64,000 nt of DNA, from assembly GCF_900100755.1 (NCBI RefSeq), contig NZ_FNCI01000003.1, positions 248,001 through 312,000 of the forward strand. Reading direction: 5' to 3'. The notes below the pieces were generated by a model that saw nothing but the letters and a program-made list of their open reading frames with translations, made no database searches and was not told the origin of the DNA. Below are positions 53,480-64,000 of the stretch, piece after piece (position 1 is the first letter of the stretch; each line of letters starts with the position of its first letter). The translations under genes and the position numbers were made by a program. Source of the DNA: Onishia taeanensis. GTDB taxonomy: Bacteria; Pseudomonadota; Gammaproteobacteria; Pseudomonadales; Halomonadaceae.

Positions 53480-54114
53480 GGTTGTTCTCCCGTCGTTAAT
53501 TGTTGTTATGCACTAAAGGTGCATTGCTTCAGCCCCGAAAAAGGGGCATTCGAGCGATGGTTTACCCGCCGATGTACGAACCAAAGACACCTTAGCGGAA
53601 CCCACCACCCTTGCTCCACCCTCGCATGCGAAAATTTTGCAATACGCACCAATAGCAGCAAAAAGCCCAAACCATTGATCTTGGAAAGCATGGAAAAAGC
53701 CATGCCAATGCTCGGCTGAGAAGCCCTAAGCCGACTACCGCCTTCAGTGGCTCGCTAGAAAATTATTTCTTATCAGAAACTGAATAACCTTATAGCGTAC
53801 ATTGCCGCTGGGCAAGTCAACGTCTAAAGCCGTCATCGAGACGTCGAATGAATCGGCCGAATGGCCTCTACGAAGCTGGTCATGTGATTAAGCCCCTAAA
53901 TAAGCGTAGCGCGAAGGTGCACATCATGCCTCTGACATCGCCAGGTGGCCGCCCTTTGCCGTCGGCAGGGGTGAACCGCACCGGGAATCCGCCTAAGATG
54001 AGACGGAGGCAGCATCATCTGCTGGCAAGAATCAACATCCGCGGGACTCGCCAAACGCCGTCGAGGGCGTTAGGATTCTCTTCTAGGTAAACCTTTTTCT
54101 TATAGGAAAACGCG
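53480..54114. other. Intergenic region between symporter and gcvH
   Basis: 635 bp between divergent genes, the largest gap in the window. Left part: hairpins ATGCAC/GTGCAT (53509-53525) and GCCCC/GGGGC (53531-53546) near the symporter start, then TCGCATGCGA (53622-53631) and a TGCGAAAATTTTGCA near-palindrome. Middle: AT-rich, with TTTCTTATCAGAAA (53766-53779). Right: gcvH leader with a second TTTCTTATAGGAAA (54096-54109) that includes the ribosome-binding site. No convincing reading frame, tRNA, or conserved glycine-aptamer sequence. Confidence 0.6.
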
Positions 54115-54510
54115 ATGAGCACTATCCCTGCCAACCTTCGCTACACCGAAAGCCACGAATGGATCCTGGATAACGGTGACGGAACCGTCACTATCGGCAT
54201 CACCGACCACGCTCAGGAATCCCTGGGTGACGTGGTTTTCGTTGATCTCCCGGAAGTCGGTCAGGAACTCGGGGCCGGTGAGGAATTCGGCGTCATCGAA
54301 TCGGTCAAGGCCGCCTCCGATCTCTACGCGCCGCTGGCGGGTGAAGTGGTCGAAGTCAACGAGGCCCTGGAAGATGCCCCGGAGACCGTCAACGAAGCGC
54401 CCTATGAGGGCGGCTGGATCGCCAAGCTCAAACTTGCCGACGAAGGCGAGCTCAGCAAGCTGCTCGATGCCGAGGCCTACACCAAGGTCGCCGAAGCCGA
54501 CCAAGACTGA
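54115..54510 (+). CDS. gcvH: Glycine cleavage H protein
   Basis: Lipoyl carrier of 131 aa. The lipoylated residue is Lys65 in [14 protein letters not shown]. It carries the aminomethyl group between GcvP and GcvT. AGGAAAA lies 5 bp before the ATG. The C-terminal region of about 20 residues is acidic. It precedes gcvP by 107 bp in the same direction. Confidence 0.97.
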   Translation: MSTIPANLRYTESHEWILDNGDGTVTIGITDHAQESLGDVVFVDLPEVGQELGAGEEFGVIESVKAASDLYAPLAGEVVEVNEALEDAPETVNEAPYEGGWIAKLKLADEGELSKLLDAEAYTKVAEADQD

Positions 54511-54617
54511 CCCGCATTCTGGCGCGGGCACCCCCTCGCTCGCGCCCTCTTTTACACCGGCCCGCTCGCTTCACGGCCCGCTTGGCCATATCGCTCGATC
54601 AAACGCATAGGTGTTTC

Positions 54618-57512
<2,895 letters not shown>

Positions 57513-57585
57513 GTGAAGCCCTCGCCACCAGGCACCCATTGGGCGCCTGGTGGCAGGCAGCGCTAGGCAAGAGCGCCTGATGCAA

Positions 57586-57620
57586 AAGGGCCCGGCAATG
57601 ATGATTGCCGGGCCCTTCTT
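57586..57620. terminator. Terminator between gcvP and convergent LysR gene
   Basis: AAGGGCCCGGCAAT (57586-57599) and ATTGCCGGGCCCTT (57604-57617) form a perfect 14-bp stem with loop GATG, flanked by A and T runs on both sides. It is likely bidirectional. Confidence 0.88.
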
Positions 57621-57717
57621 ATATCAGAACGCATGATGAGGTTTTGCCAGCCCCTGTGCCGAGGAAGCTCAAGAGACCAGCGAGATACTAAGGACATTGC
57701 GAGCCGCGAGCGGGCTA

Positions 57718-58641
57718 TCAGCTGTGGCTATCGAAATGGGGTTCTTCGGGGAAGCCATAGAGGGTGTGGCGGCGCTGCTCGAGAAACTCATCGAGAAGGC
57801 GGGTATAGCGTCGCGGTGTCTCGACGCCCGCCGGGGTCACCAGATGGAAGGACTCATAGACCGGCTGCGGCATGGGCAGCTCCTTGACCTGGCGCTGCCA
57901 CGGCGAAGTCTCGAGCACAGGGCGCGACACCACGCTGAACCCCAGGCCTCGCGCCACCGCATCCATGACCATCGAGACGTCATTGGTATAGCCCTGGCGC
58001 GGAAAGCGGCTCATCGAACGGAATTCACCGGGGAAGTTAGCACGCAGTAGCTGGGTGGCGTGGTGAACGCCATCGGCATAGTTCATGAACCCTAACGCCG
58101 CCAGGTCGGTCAGGCTGGTGCCGGCGAAGTCTGCCGGCACCACCAGGCACAAAGGCTCCTGGTGCCAGGGCGCATAATGCAGCTCGGCATGCCGGCTGAC
58201 TTCCGTGACGATGCCTACATCGTAGCGCCCTGCCTTCACGTCCTCGGTGATCGCACTATTGAAGCCGAAGCTGTAGCTCACCGTCAGCCCTGCGTGCATC
58301 TGCTGATAACCGAGAATGAAGGGGTAAAGCATCATGCCCACGCTGGCGCGCGACGCAATGCGGCAGTCGCCGCTATCCAGGGACTCATTGTCCAGGGAGT
58401 GGCGAAAATGCTCATGCTCGGCGAACAGCTTGATCGCGTAATCATAGGCCCGTCTTCCGCTTTCGGTCAGCGTAAAGCGACGCCCTTGGCGAATCAGCAA
58501 TGACTTCTGCAGGTACTGCTCCAGCTTGCGAATATGCTGGCTGACGCCGGGCTGGGTCATGTCCAGCCGGTGGGCGGTCTGCGTGAAGCTGCCAGACTCG
58601 ACGAGCGTAATGAAGGTGCGGAAATACTGGGCATTGAACAT
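57718..58641 (-). CDS. LysR-family transcriptional regulator
   Basis: LysR regulator of 307 aa starting MFNAQYFRTFITLVESGSFT. Helix-turn-helix at about 3-62 (SFTQTAHRLDMTQPGVSQHI). The effector domain follows. It is convergent with gcvP and divergent from the YfcL-like gene across 141 bp. The target is unknown; no typical glycine-cleavage activator (GcvA) features can be judged. Confidence 0.87.
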   Translation of the reverse strand: MFNAQYFRTFITLVESGSFTQTAHRLDMTQPGVSQHIRKLEQYLQKSLLIRQGRRFTLTESGRRAYDYAIKLFAEHEHFRHSLDNESLDSGDCRIASRASVGMMLYPFILGYQQMHAGLTVSYSFGFNSAITEDVKAGRYDVGIVTEVSRHAELHYAPWHQEPLCLVVPADFAGTSLTDLAALGFMNYADGVHHATQLLRANFPGEFRSMSRFPRQGYTNDVSMVMDAVARGLGFSVVSRPVLETSPWQRQVKELPMPQPVYESFHLVTPAGVETPRRYTRLLDEFLEQRRHTLYGFPEEPHFDSHS

Positions 58642-58782
58642 GAAGCAGCGACGCACTCGATCACGAATCAGAAGAAGGTTTTACAGCCCAATGTTACCAG
58701 ATAAGCCTAGCGCGCGCAGCGCTGCGGGAGGCCGGGTGACGTGTTAGCATCGCAAGGCAAAGCCAACGGAGAATTCAGCCTC

Positions 58783-59073
58783 ATGTCCGACCCTCTCGCC
58801 CGGCGTGCCGACGCCATTCATCACGCTCTCCTCGACATGGAGCGCCAGGCAACCGACGAACAGCTCTTTCCGCTGGGCTACCTGATTCCACAGATTCCCC
58901 TGGTCATGGAAATGGTGGAATATGATCCCGAGGAGGTGCTGGCCGAAGACTTCGATGCCATTTTCCACGAGTGGCTGGAAAGTACCTTTGGCCAGGATGC
59001 CATGAGCGCCAACGATCAGGACGAGATTCGTCGCCTGCTGGCACAGGCCTGTGCCCAGGCCGACGCGGCATAA
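58783..59073 (+). CDS. YfcL-family protein
   Basis: Acidic helical protein of 96 aa starting MSDPLARRADAIHHALLDMERQ. The central segment DEQLFPLGYLIPQIPLV recalls the YfcL family, whose function is unknown. An ACGGAG site lies 12 bp before the ATG, which is rather far; a 14-residue upstream frame is an alternative. The ppnN ATG follows 14 bp after the stop, so they are probably cotranscribed. Confidence 0.6.
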   Translation: MSDPLARRADAIHHALLDMERQATDEQLFPLGYLIPQIPLVMEMVEYDPEEVLAEDFDAIFHEWLESTFGQDAMSANDQDEIRRLLAQACAQADAA

Positions 59074-59087
59074 CAAGGAAACCGCCC

Positions 59088-60452
59088 ATGCCCCAGACCA
59101 TTTCCACGACGCTGTCTCCTGAAGGCAGCCTCGAGGTGCTGTCCCAGCACGAGGTGAACCGCCTGCGCGACACCTCGTCATCAGGCCTTCACGACTTACT
59201 GCGCCGCTGCGCGCTGGCCATTCTCAATAGCGATAACATGACCGACGATGGACTGGCGGTCATGGAAGCCTATCGTGACTTCGATATCGAGGTGCTCCAG
59301 GAAGATCGCGGCCTGCGCCTCAAGATCAGCAATGCCCCCATCGAAGCCTTCGTCGACGGCAAGATGATTCGCGGTATTCGCGAACTGCTGTCGTCGGTGG
59401 TGCGCGATGTCGTCTACGTCTACAACGAAATACAGACGCACCCGCGCTTCGACTTGAGCACAGGTGAAGGCACCACCAATGCGGTCTTCCATATCCTGCG
59501 CAAGGCCGGCGCCCTGCAGCCTTCGCTGGATCCGAGCCTCGTGGTGTGCTGGGGCGGTCACTCGATTTCCCGCGAGGAATACGATTACACCAAGCGAGTC
59601 GGCTATCACCTGGGCCTGCGTGAGCTGGACATCTGCACCGGTTGTGGACCGGGCGCCATGAAGGGGCCAATGAAGGGCGCCAACGTGGCCCACGTCAAAC
59701 AGCGCCGCTCTCATGGCCGCTATTTGGGGATTTCCGAGCCCGGCATCATCGCCGCCGAATCGCCCAACCCGATCGTCAATGAGCTGGTCATCATGCCGGA
59801 CATCGAGAAGCGCCTAGAGGCCTTCGTGCGCGTCGGTCACGGTATCGTGGTATTCCCAGGCGGGGTCGGTACCGCCGAGGAGATCCTCTACCTGCTGGGG
59901 ATACTGCTGCACCCGGACAATAAGGACATCCCCTTCCCGGTCATCTTTACCGGCCCCGCCAGCAGCGCTGACTACTTCAAGCGCATCGACGAATTCCTGG
60001 CCTACACCCTTGGAGATGCGGCGCGTGAACGCTATCGCATCATCATCGACGACCCGACCAGCGTCGCCAAGGCCATGCGGCTGGGCATCGATGAAGTGGC
60101 CGAATTCCGGCGCACCCATCAGGATGCCTTCTACTACAACTGGCGCCTGAATATCGATCGCAACTTCCAGGAACCCTTCGCCGCCGATCACGCCGCCATG
60201 GCCGGCCTGGAACTCCATCGTAACCAGCCGACTCACGAGCTTGCGGCCAACCTGCGCCGTGCCTTCTCGGGCATCGTCGCCGGTAACGTCAAGGAGCCGG
60301 GCATTCGCGCGATCGAAGCCCACGGGCCCTTCCGCCTTCACGCCGAACCGGATCTGATGTCACGCCTGGATGAACTGCTGACCTCCTTCGTGGAGCAAGG
60401 CCGCATGAAGCTGCCCGGCAGCCATTACGAGCCCTGCTACACGCTCGGGTGA
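59088..60452 (+). CDS. ppnN: Pyrimidine/purine nucleotide 5'-monophosphate nucleosidase
   Basis: Nucleosidase of 454 aa, the same length as E. coli PpnN (YgdH), that splits nucleotide monophosphates into base and ribose-5-phosphate and is regulated by (p)ppGpp. The LOG-type nucleotide-binding segments GCGPGAMKGPMKGA (about 185-198) and VFPGGVGTAEEILYLLG (about 255-271) are intact. The start at 59088 has AAGGAA upstream; a 39-residue longer frame overlaps the upstream gene and is rejected. Links to the ribose/nucleoside genes at 11-14 kb are functional rather than positional. Confidence 0.95.
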   Translation: MPQTISTTLSPEGSLEVLSQHEVNRLRDTSSSGLHDLLRRCALAILNSDNMTDDGLAVMEAYRDFDIEVLQEDRGLRLKISNAPIEAFVDGKMIRGIRELLSSVVRDVVYVYNEIQTHPRFDLSTGEGTTNAVFHILRKAGALQPSLDPSLVVCWGGHSISREEYDYTKRVGYHLGLRELDICTGCGPGAMKGPMKGANVAHVKQRRSHGRYLGISEPGIIAAESPNPIVNELVIMPDIEKRLEAFVRVGHGIVVFPGGVGTAEEILYLLGILLHPDNKDIPFPVIFTGPASSADYFKRIDEFLAYTLGDAARERYRIIIDDPTSVAKAMRLGIDEVAEFRRTHQDAFYYNWRLNIDRNFQEPFAADHAAMAGLELHRNQPTHELAANLRRAFSGIVAGNVKEPGIRAIEAHGPFRLHAEPDLMSRLDELLTSFVEQGRMKLPGSHYEPCYTLG

Positions 60453-60509
60453 GCCTTATTGCCCAGACGACATAAAGAGATCACATCAGTCATTGAGATC
60501 TCACCCAGG

Positions 60510-60540
60510 AAAAAGGGGGCTCGACTATCGAGCCCCTTTT
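60510..60540. terminator. Terminator between ppnN and yafQ
   Basis: GGGGCTCGA (60516-60524) and TCGAGCCCC (60528-60536) with a 3-base loop, preceded by A's and followed by TTTT. It can work in both directions. Confidence 0.85.
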
Positions 60541-60667
60541 CCACGTGATCTGCCAACCACCTGTGGGATAAAAATAGAACATCGTCCTACCGTGGGATAT
60601 AACCCATTGATTTATTGTCAGGTGAAACCGCACCGGCAAAGTAAAGTACCATCTTTTCTTGCCTTGC

Positions 60668-60940
60668 CTATTCGCGGAAAAGATCAGCGTGGCTGCCGGT
60701 ACGAGCCAAGTGCAGTTCGTCATCCACTACGCGATACAGCAGTAACCAATCGGGCTCGATGTGTGCATCCCGATACTCCTTCCAATTGCCCCTCAGCGGG
60801 TGGTCCTGATAAGTGTCTGGCAAGGGAGCCTGCTCGATCAGCAGGCCCAACAGAGTCCGCAGCTTAGCCATGTCCTTGCCACGCTTCTGGACTCGTTTTA
60901 CATCTCGCTTGAACTGGCTAGAGCGAACTGGGGTCAGCAT
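60668..60940 (-). CDS. yafQ: Type II toxin YafQ (mRNA interferase)
   Basis: RelE-superfamily ribosome-dependent endoribonuclease of 90 aa. The segment DHPLRGNWKEYRDAHIEPDWLLLYR (split about 42-66) and ARTGSHADLF near the end match E. coli YafQ, including the catalytic His residues in DHPL, RDAH and GSHADLF. The start is ATG 60940, whose A is shared with the dinJ TGA (TGATG). An upstream in-frame TTG adds one codon. No truncation is seen, so it should be active. Confidence 0.92.
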   Translation of the reverse strand: MLTPVRSSQFKRDVKRVQKRGKDMAKLRTLLGLLIEQAPLPDTYQDHPLRGNWKEYRDAHIEPDWLLLYRVVDDELHLARTGSHADLFRE

Positions 60941-61197
60941 CAAATGCCCAAGTCATCGAACAGAGCCTCCGCGCTATCAAAGCGCTTACTCTTGCCAGCG
61001 TCCAACTCTTCCAGGGCCCTGGCCGTGGTGGCATTCGGCACCTGTACAGCAAACGGCAGGCGCTTCTCGTCGGCGATCCGCAGCATCAGTAGGCGAATGG
61101 CGTCGGAGACGGATAGCCCCATGGCCTCAAGGGCAGCGGTTGCGCGCTCCTTGGTTTCGCTGTCGATGCGGGCTCGGACCACAGTATCAGCACTCAT
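60940..61197 (-). CDS. dinJ: Antitoxin DinJ (RelB/DinJ family)
   Basis: Ribbon-helix-helix antitoxin of 85 aa. The N-terminal DNA-binding strand DTVVRARIDSETKERATAAL and helices (about 4-50) match RelB/DinJ; the C-terminal half binds YafQ. It precedes the toxin, overlapping it by one base, the usual order. It represses its own operon in E. coli together with YafQ; two GTAGCTAC palindromes upstream are probable operators. Confidence 0.92.
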   Translation of the reverse strand: MSADTVVRARIDSETKERATAALEAMGLSVSDAIRLLMLRIADEKRLPFAVQVPNATTARALEELDAGKSKRFDSAEALFDDLGI

Positions 61198-61213
61198 GAT
61201 GTTGTCCCCCTTA

Positions 61214-61258
61214 GTGGCGTAGCTACCTTGTAGCTACATCATAGCCGCGCTACGCCAC
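61214..61258. promoter_or_regulatory. Probable dinJ-yafQ operator
   Basis: Two perfect 8-bp palindromes GTAGCTAC (61219-61226 and 61230-61237) lie three bases apart, within an outer inverted repeat GTGGCGTAG (61214-61222) / CTACGCCAC (61250-61258). It is 17 bp upstream of the antitoxin start, as expected for autoregulation. Confidence 0.65.
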
Positions 61259-61325
61259 CCTGTCACCACCGGACGATGACTCCCTATTCTCAAGGATGAC
61301 ACTTTGTTTTTATCCTACATCGCCA

Positions 61326-61697
61326 TCAGTCTGCAGCGGGACGTCGCCATAGCAGGGACACCACATGGATCAGCAGCCCGAGTGCCGCACCATGTGACAG
61401 CAGCAAGATCGCATCGACGCCGCCCAGGCTGATGAGCTGCCAGACAGCGATGGCCAGCCCGCCGCCCAGCAGACAAGCCAACAGTCGCTTGAGAAGCCCA
61501 GGAAGCTGTCGCCTTGCACTGCCCTCGAGCATGCGCCAATGAAAGCTAGCCGCGACCGCGACGACGCCGGCGGCCATCAGCAGCAGCGTCAGGCGGGTTT
61601 CATGCCCTTCAAGCGCATAGCGCGGCAGGCTGGCTAGCATCACCAGTATCAGGCCGGTCATCACGCTGAAGCGTTCTGGCGTAGCGGAGGAGTTCAT
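61326..61697 (-). CDS. Hypothetical four-helix membrane protein
   Basis: Protein of 123 aa with about four membrane segments (about 11-27, 35-51, 69-92 and 96-115) and a short basic C-terminus. No known domain recognised. Its ATG directly follows the stop of the MioC-like gene (TGAATG), so it is translated from the same transcript. Composition matches neighbours; it may be a small accessory of the flavodoxin, but there is no direct evidence. Confidence 0.6.
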   Translation of the reverse strand: MNSSATPERFSVMTGLILVMLASLPRYALEGHETRLTLLLMAAGVVAVAASFHWRMLEGSARRQLPGLLKRLLACLLGGGLAIAVWQLISLGGVDAILLLSHGAALGLLIHVVSLLWRRPAAD

Positions 61698-62162
61698 TCA
61701 GGACACCGCCAACTGCTGGGACTCGATCCATTCTTCGACCCAGGGGATGGCAGCATCATCAGCCATGAAGGTTTCCATGGCATCGATTTCGAGACGCTCT
61801 CCCAGGCGCTGAGCACCATATTCGGCGAGCAGTTCATCCAAGGACCGCCCTGCCCCGCAGAAGCTGTCGACATAAGAGCTGTCACCCAGCGCGATCAGTC
61901 CATAGCGCAGCGTCGACAGATCGGCCCCACGCTCCTGAAGCGACCGAGCAAAGGCCACGAAATTGCCCGGATAATCTCCAGAACCCGTTGTCGACACGCA
62001 GAACACCGCCAGGTCGGTCGGTGAACCGGTTAAATCCTCGAGAGCCGGCTGGTCATAGATCGCGACGTCGTAACCTGCCTGCTCAAACAGCGGTTTCACT
62101 TGTTCAGCAACGTCGAGGGCGCCGCCATACATGGTGCCAACGAAAATCTTCAGCATGGACAT
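61698..62162 (-). CDS. MioC-like flavodoxin
   Basis: Short-chain flavodoxin of 154 aa binding FMN. The phosphate loop is FVGTMYGGALDVAE (about 7-20), and the isoalloxazine-loop segments are STTGSGDYPGN (about 57-67) and ALGDSSYVDSFCGAG (about 90-104). MioC in E. coli is an electron carrier linked to biotin synthase and sits by oriC; here the context is different. Two in-frame ATGs (62162 and 62156) are possible starts. Confidence 0.85.
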   Translation of the reverse strand: MSMLKIFVGTMYGGALDVAEQVKPLFEQAGYDVAIYDQPALEDLTGSPTDLAVFCVSTTGSGDYPGNFVAFARSLQERGADLSTLRYGLIALGDSSYVDSFCGAGRSLDELLAEYGAQRLGERLEIDAMETFMADDAAIPWVEEWIESQQLAVS

Positions 62163-62297
62163 GGATCTGCTTTGCTTGAGAAATTTACTCGGATATTACC
62201 ATAGTCCTTACCCGAGCCGAATCCCCGCTGCCGTGCAACGCTGTCGAGATAAGGACGGGGGGATTATACTCGCGCTTTTGGGCGAGCGAGAAACGCG

Positions 62298-62504
62298 ATG
62301 CAAGAGACCTTCGAGGCATGGATCACGCCCATCATGATCGGCGGCCTGATGCTGTTCATGTGCTTCATCATCTGGGACCTAGCGCGCAAGTCGAAGGCCG
62401 GTAAATTCGGCACCATCATGCTGTTCATCGTGCTCGGCGCGGGGATGTTGGGCTACGTGATCAAGGTCATCATCACCTACGTCATGGAAAACGGGGCCGT
62501 CTAA
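62298..62504 (+). CDS. DUF2788 small membrane protein
   Basis: Protein of 68 aa with two membrane helices (about 11-28 and 38-59) separated by a basic loop ARKSKAGKFG. The form and size match the DUF2788 family found widely in gammaproteobacteria; function unknown. It is divergent from the flavodoxin across 135 bp and convergent with ihfA through a terminator. Confidence 0.7.
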   Translation: MQETFEAWITPIMIGGLMLFMCFIIWDLARKSKAGKFGTIMLFIVLGAGMLGYVIKVIITYVMENGAV

Positions 62505-62535
62505 CGGGTCGATAGAGCTTTCCAGGTCTAGATAC

Positions 62536-62569
62536 AAAAAAGGCGCCACCCCATGGGTGGCGCCTTTTG
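62536..62569. terminator. Terminator between DUF2788 gene and ihfA
   Basis: AAAAGGCGCCACCC and GGGTGGCGCCTTTT form a perfect stem (62538-62568) with flanking A and T runs; probably bidirectional. Confidence 0.88.
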
Positions 62570-62606
62570 TCTGCCAACTGGCTGCCTAGCACTTGATAGG
62601 TCACAT

Positions 62607-62912
62607 TCAATACGTCAGCGGACCTTCGAAGTCTTCGACCTGAGCCTTGAGCTTCTGACCGGGCCGAAACGTCACGACCCGGCGGGCAGAAATCGGAATC
62701 TCTTCTCCCGTCTTGGGATTTCGCCCGGGCCGTTCGCGTTTGTCACGCAGGTCGAAGTTGCCAAAACCGGACAGCTTCACCTGCTCGTTCTCGCGCAGAC
62801 AGCTGCGGATTTCCTCGAAGAAGGCCTCCACCATTGACTTGGCTTCACGCTTGGACAAACCCAACTCGGTATGCAAGTGTTCGGCCAGTTCCGCCTTGGT
62901 CAACGCACCCAT
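62607..62912 (-). CDS. ihfA: Integration host factor subunit alpha
   Basis: DNA-bending protein of 101 aa. The HU/IHF fold shows [21 protein letters not shown] at the N-terminus, and the DNA-binding arms [20 protein letters not shown] with the Pro that intercalates (about 50-69). The start MGALTKA at 62912 lies 6 bp after GAGGGA; an ATG two codons upstream is less likely. It follows pheT by 65 bp, as in E. coli. Confidence 0.97.
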   Translation of the reverse strand: MGALTKAELAEHLHTELGLSKREAKSMVEAFFEEIRSCLRENEQVKLSGFGNFDLRDKRERPGRNPKTGEEIPISARRVVTFRPGQKLKAQVEDFEGPLTY

Positions 62913-62977
62913 GGTCATTCCCTCGTGCAGGATGGCAGCATCGCCGTCTTCCGGCTCAAGGCTTGGCAGCCAATGGA

Positions 62978-64000
62978 TCAGCTTCTCAGCCGAGCGCCGA
63001 AGCGCTGTCCGGATTCAGTGACGATTGCATCGACTAACTGATTGATTTCCTCGTCATTCAGCGTGCGCGATGGATGCTGCCAGGTCAAGCCCAGAGCCAC
63101 ACTCTTGTGACCATCCTCTACCCCTTTGCCCTGATAAACGTCAAAGAGATTGATTTCGGTCAGCCATTCGCCGGCCTGCTCACGCAGACAGTCGAGCAGG
63201 GACTGCACCGGCAGCGACTCCTCGACCAAGATAGCCAGATCGCGACGCACCTCCGGGTAACGCGATAGCGGCGTGAATGCCGGCAGCTGGCCCTGAGTCA
63301 GCGCATCCAGGCGTACTTCGAAAAGCACGGCTTCGACCTTCAGCCCCAGCTCGGCACGCACTGCAGGGTGCAGAGTGCCAATCCAGCCGGCTTCTTCGCC
63401 GCGATACAGTACTCGTGCTGCCTGACCGGGATGCAGCGCCGAATGCTCGCCGGGCTCGAAGCGCCAGGCATCAGGCTCACCGCCCATGGCCAGCAGGCTT
63501 TCCAGATCGCCCTTGAGGTCATAGAAGTCGACCTTGTCACCGCTTGCCGCCCAGCCTTCCGGATCGCGGTTGCCGCATACCAGGGCACCCATCATCGGGA
63601 TCTGAGACAGCGCGTCGAGCTCACCGCGGAACACCAAGCCGGTTTCGAACAGACGAACGCGGCTCTGCTGGCGATTGAGGTTGTGCTCGAGGGCCTTGAT
63701 GAGCCCCGGGAACAGGCTGGCACGCATGACCGACATATCACTGGAAATCGGGTTGGCCAGCGTCGGCGCCACGGCCTGCGGCAGCAGCGTTTTCTGCAGC
63801 TCCGGGGCCACGAAGCTATAGCTAATGGCTTCCTGGTAGCCACGGGCAACCATCTGGCGGCGCAGGCGCGACAGCGGCTGCTGGGTCTCGCCGTCCGGAC
63901 GCAGACCCAGGCGAGCCTGAGGACGACGCACCGGCAAGCGGTTATAGCCGTGAATGCGCGCCACTTCCTCGATCAGGTCTTCTTCGATGGCGACATCAAA
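62978..64000 (-). CDS. pheT: Phenylalanyl-tRNA synthetase beta subunit, C-terminal part
   Basis: Large subunit of PheRS. The gene runs off the right edge; 340 codons plus stop are present and the frame stays open to base 64000. Visible are the end of the B5 domain ([19 protein letters not shown]), the class II-like core domain B6/B7, and the C-terminal anticodon-binding domain (about the last 95 residues, [20 protein letters not shown]). Followed by ihfA, the standard pheT-ihfA order. Confidence 0.97.
   Translation of the reverse strand, partial: FDVAIEEDLIEEVARIHGYNRLPVRRPQARLGLRPDGETQQPLSRLRRQMVARGYQEAISYSFVAPELQKTLLPQAVAPTLANPISSDMSVMRASLFPGLIKALEHNLNRQQSRVRLFETGLVFRGELDALSQIPMMGALVCGNRDPEGWAASGDKVDFYDLKGDLESLLAMGGEPDAWRFEPGEHSALHPGQAARVLYRGEEAGWIGTLHPAVRAELGLKVEAVLFEVRLDALTQGQLPAFTPLSRYPEVRRDLAILVEESLPVQSLLDCLREQAGEWLTEINLFDVYQGKGVEDGHKSVALGLTWQHPSRTLNDEEINQLVDAIVTESGQRFGARLRS

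Noticed and set aside
53509-53525. NtrC binding site (TGCAC..GTGCA)
   Set aside because: The half-site spacing is 5 bp rather than the 7 bp of NtrC sites, and no sigma-54 promoter is at the right spacing.
53506-53703. 65-codon minus-strand frame before the symporter
   Set aside because: Overlaps hairpins and lacks a ribosome-binding site; composition looks random.
53480-54114. Glycine riboswitch upstream of the symporter or gcvH
   Set aside because: I searched both strands for the conserved aptamer cores and found only loose resemblances; a covariance-model search would decide.

Overview
This window is about 64 kb of a high-GC gammaproteobacterial chromosome, most likely Halomonas or a close relative in Halomonadaceae. 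I infer this from overall gene content, protein style and gene order (cpoB-pal-tolBARQ-ybgC-ruvBAC-yebC-aspS), not from a database match. Coding density is high, and I see no insertion sequence, prophage, CRISPR array, rRNA or tRNA. The one clear accessory item is a dinJ-yafQ toxin-antitoxin pair near the right end.

Layout. 1-10.6 kb, minus strand: the Tol-Pal envelope machine, Holliday-junction genes ruvCAB, yebC, aspS and a zinc-ribbon gene. 10.9-13.9 kb, plus strand: 2-hydroxyacid dehydrogenase, ribokinase and nucleoside hydrolase, plausibly a ribose/nucleoside salvage cluster. 13.9-20.9 kb: acylphosphatase, a 59-residue membrane protein, a YihY-family membrane protein, NadM-Nudix, a HypT-like LysR regulator, cardiolipin synthase and class I fumarase. 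21-28.4 kb: DNA repair (nei, uvrB), OsmC, a cysteine-less HMA-like protein, YgfZ, TatD and prfC. 28.6-34.3 kb: a YjfB-like small protein, a RegB/RegA-type redox two-component pair, 3-hydroxybutyrate dehydrogenase, an inositol-phosphatase family enzyme, glutaredoxin and a degenerate DUF1338 protein. 34.3-41.4 kb: two MFS transporters, thioredoxin, the 3-oxoacid CoA-transferase scoAB and LysR regulators. 41.5-45.8 kb: acyltransferase, LytM lipoprotein, glycosyltransferase, PAP2 phosphatase and AlkB. 45.8-50.6 kb: an HlyD/RbbA/YhhJ-type ABC export operon preceded by five tandem 14-bp repeats. 50.9-57.5 kb: the glycine cleavage system, split into gcvT on one strand and gcvHP on the other around an alanine/glycine symporter. 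57.7-64 kb: LysR, YfcL-like protein, ppnN, dinJ-yafQ, a MioC-like flavodoxin, a DUF2788 protein, ihfA and the 3' part of pheT.

Functional links: 3-hydroxybutyrate dehydrogenase and the CoA-transferase together convert 3-hydroxybutyrate to acetoacetyl-CoA, suggesting use of polyhydroxybutyrate or ketone bodies. The RegBA-type pair keeps both the quinone-binding heptapeptide and the redox cysteine. The most unusual features are non-coding or degenerate: the 14-bp repeat array before the exporter, a 32-bp near-palindrome between ruvC and ruvA, a 12-bp repeat array upstream of the zinc-ribbon gene, a probable dispersed repeat with terminal inverted repeats, paired DnaA boxes, a Nudix box missing a catalytic glutamate, and a DUF1338 protein that has apparently lost metal ligands. 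I did not find a clearly new multi-gene system. Start codons were revised wherever an internal start had the better ribosome-binding site and family fit.
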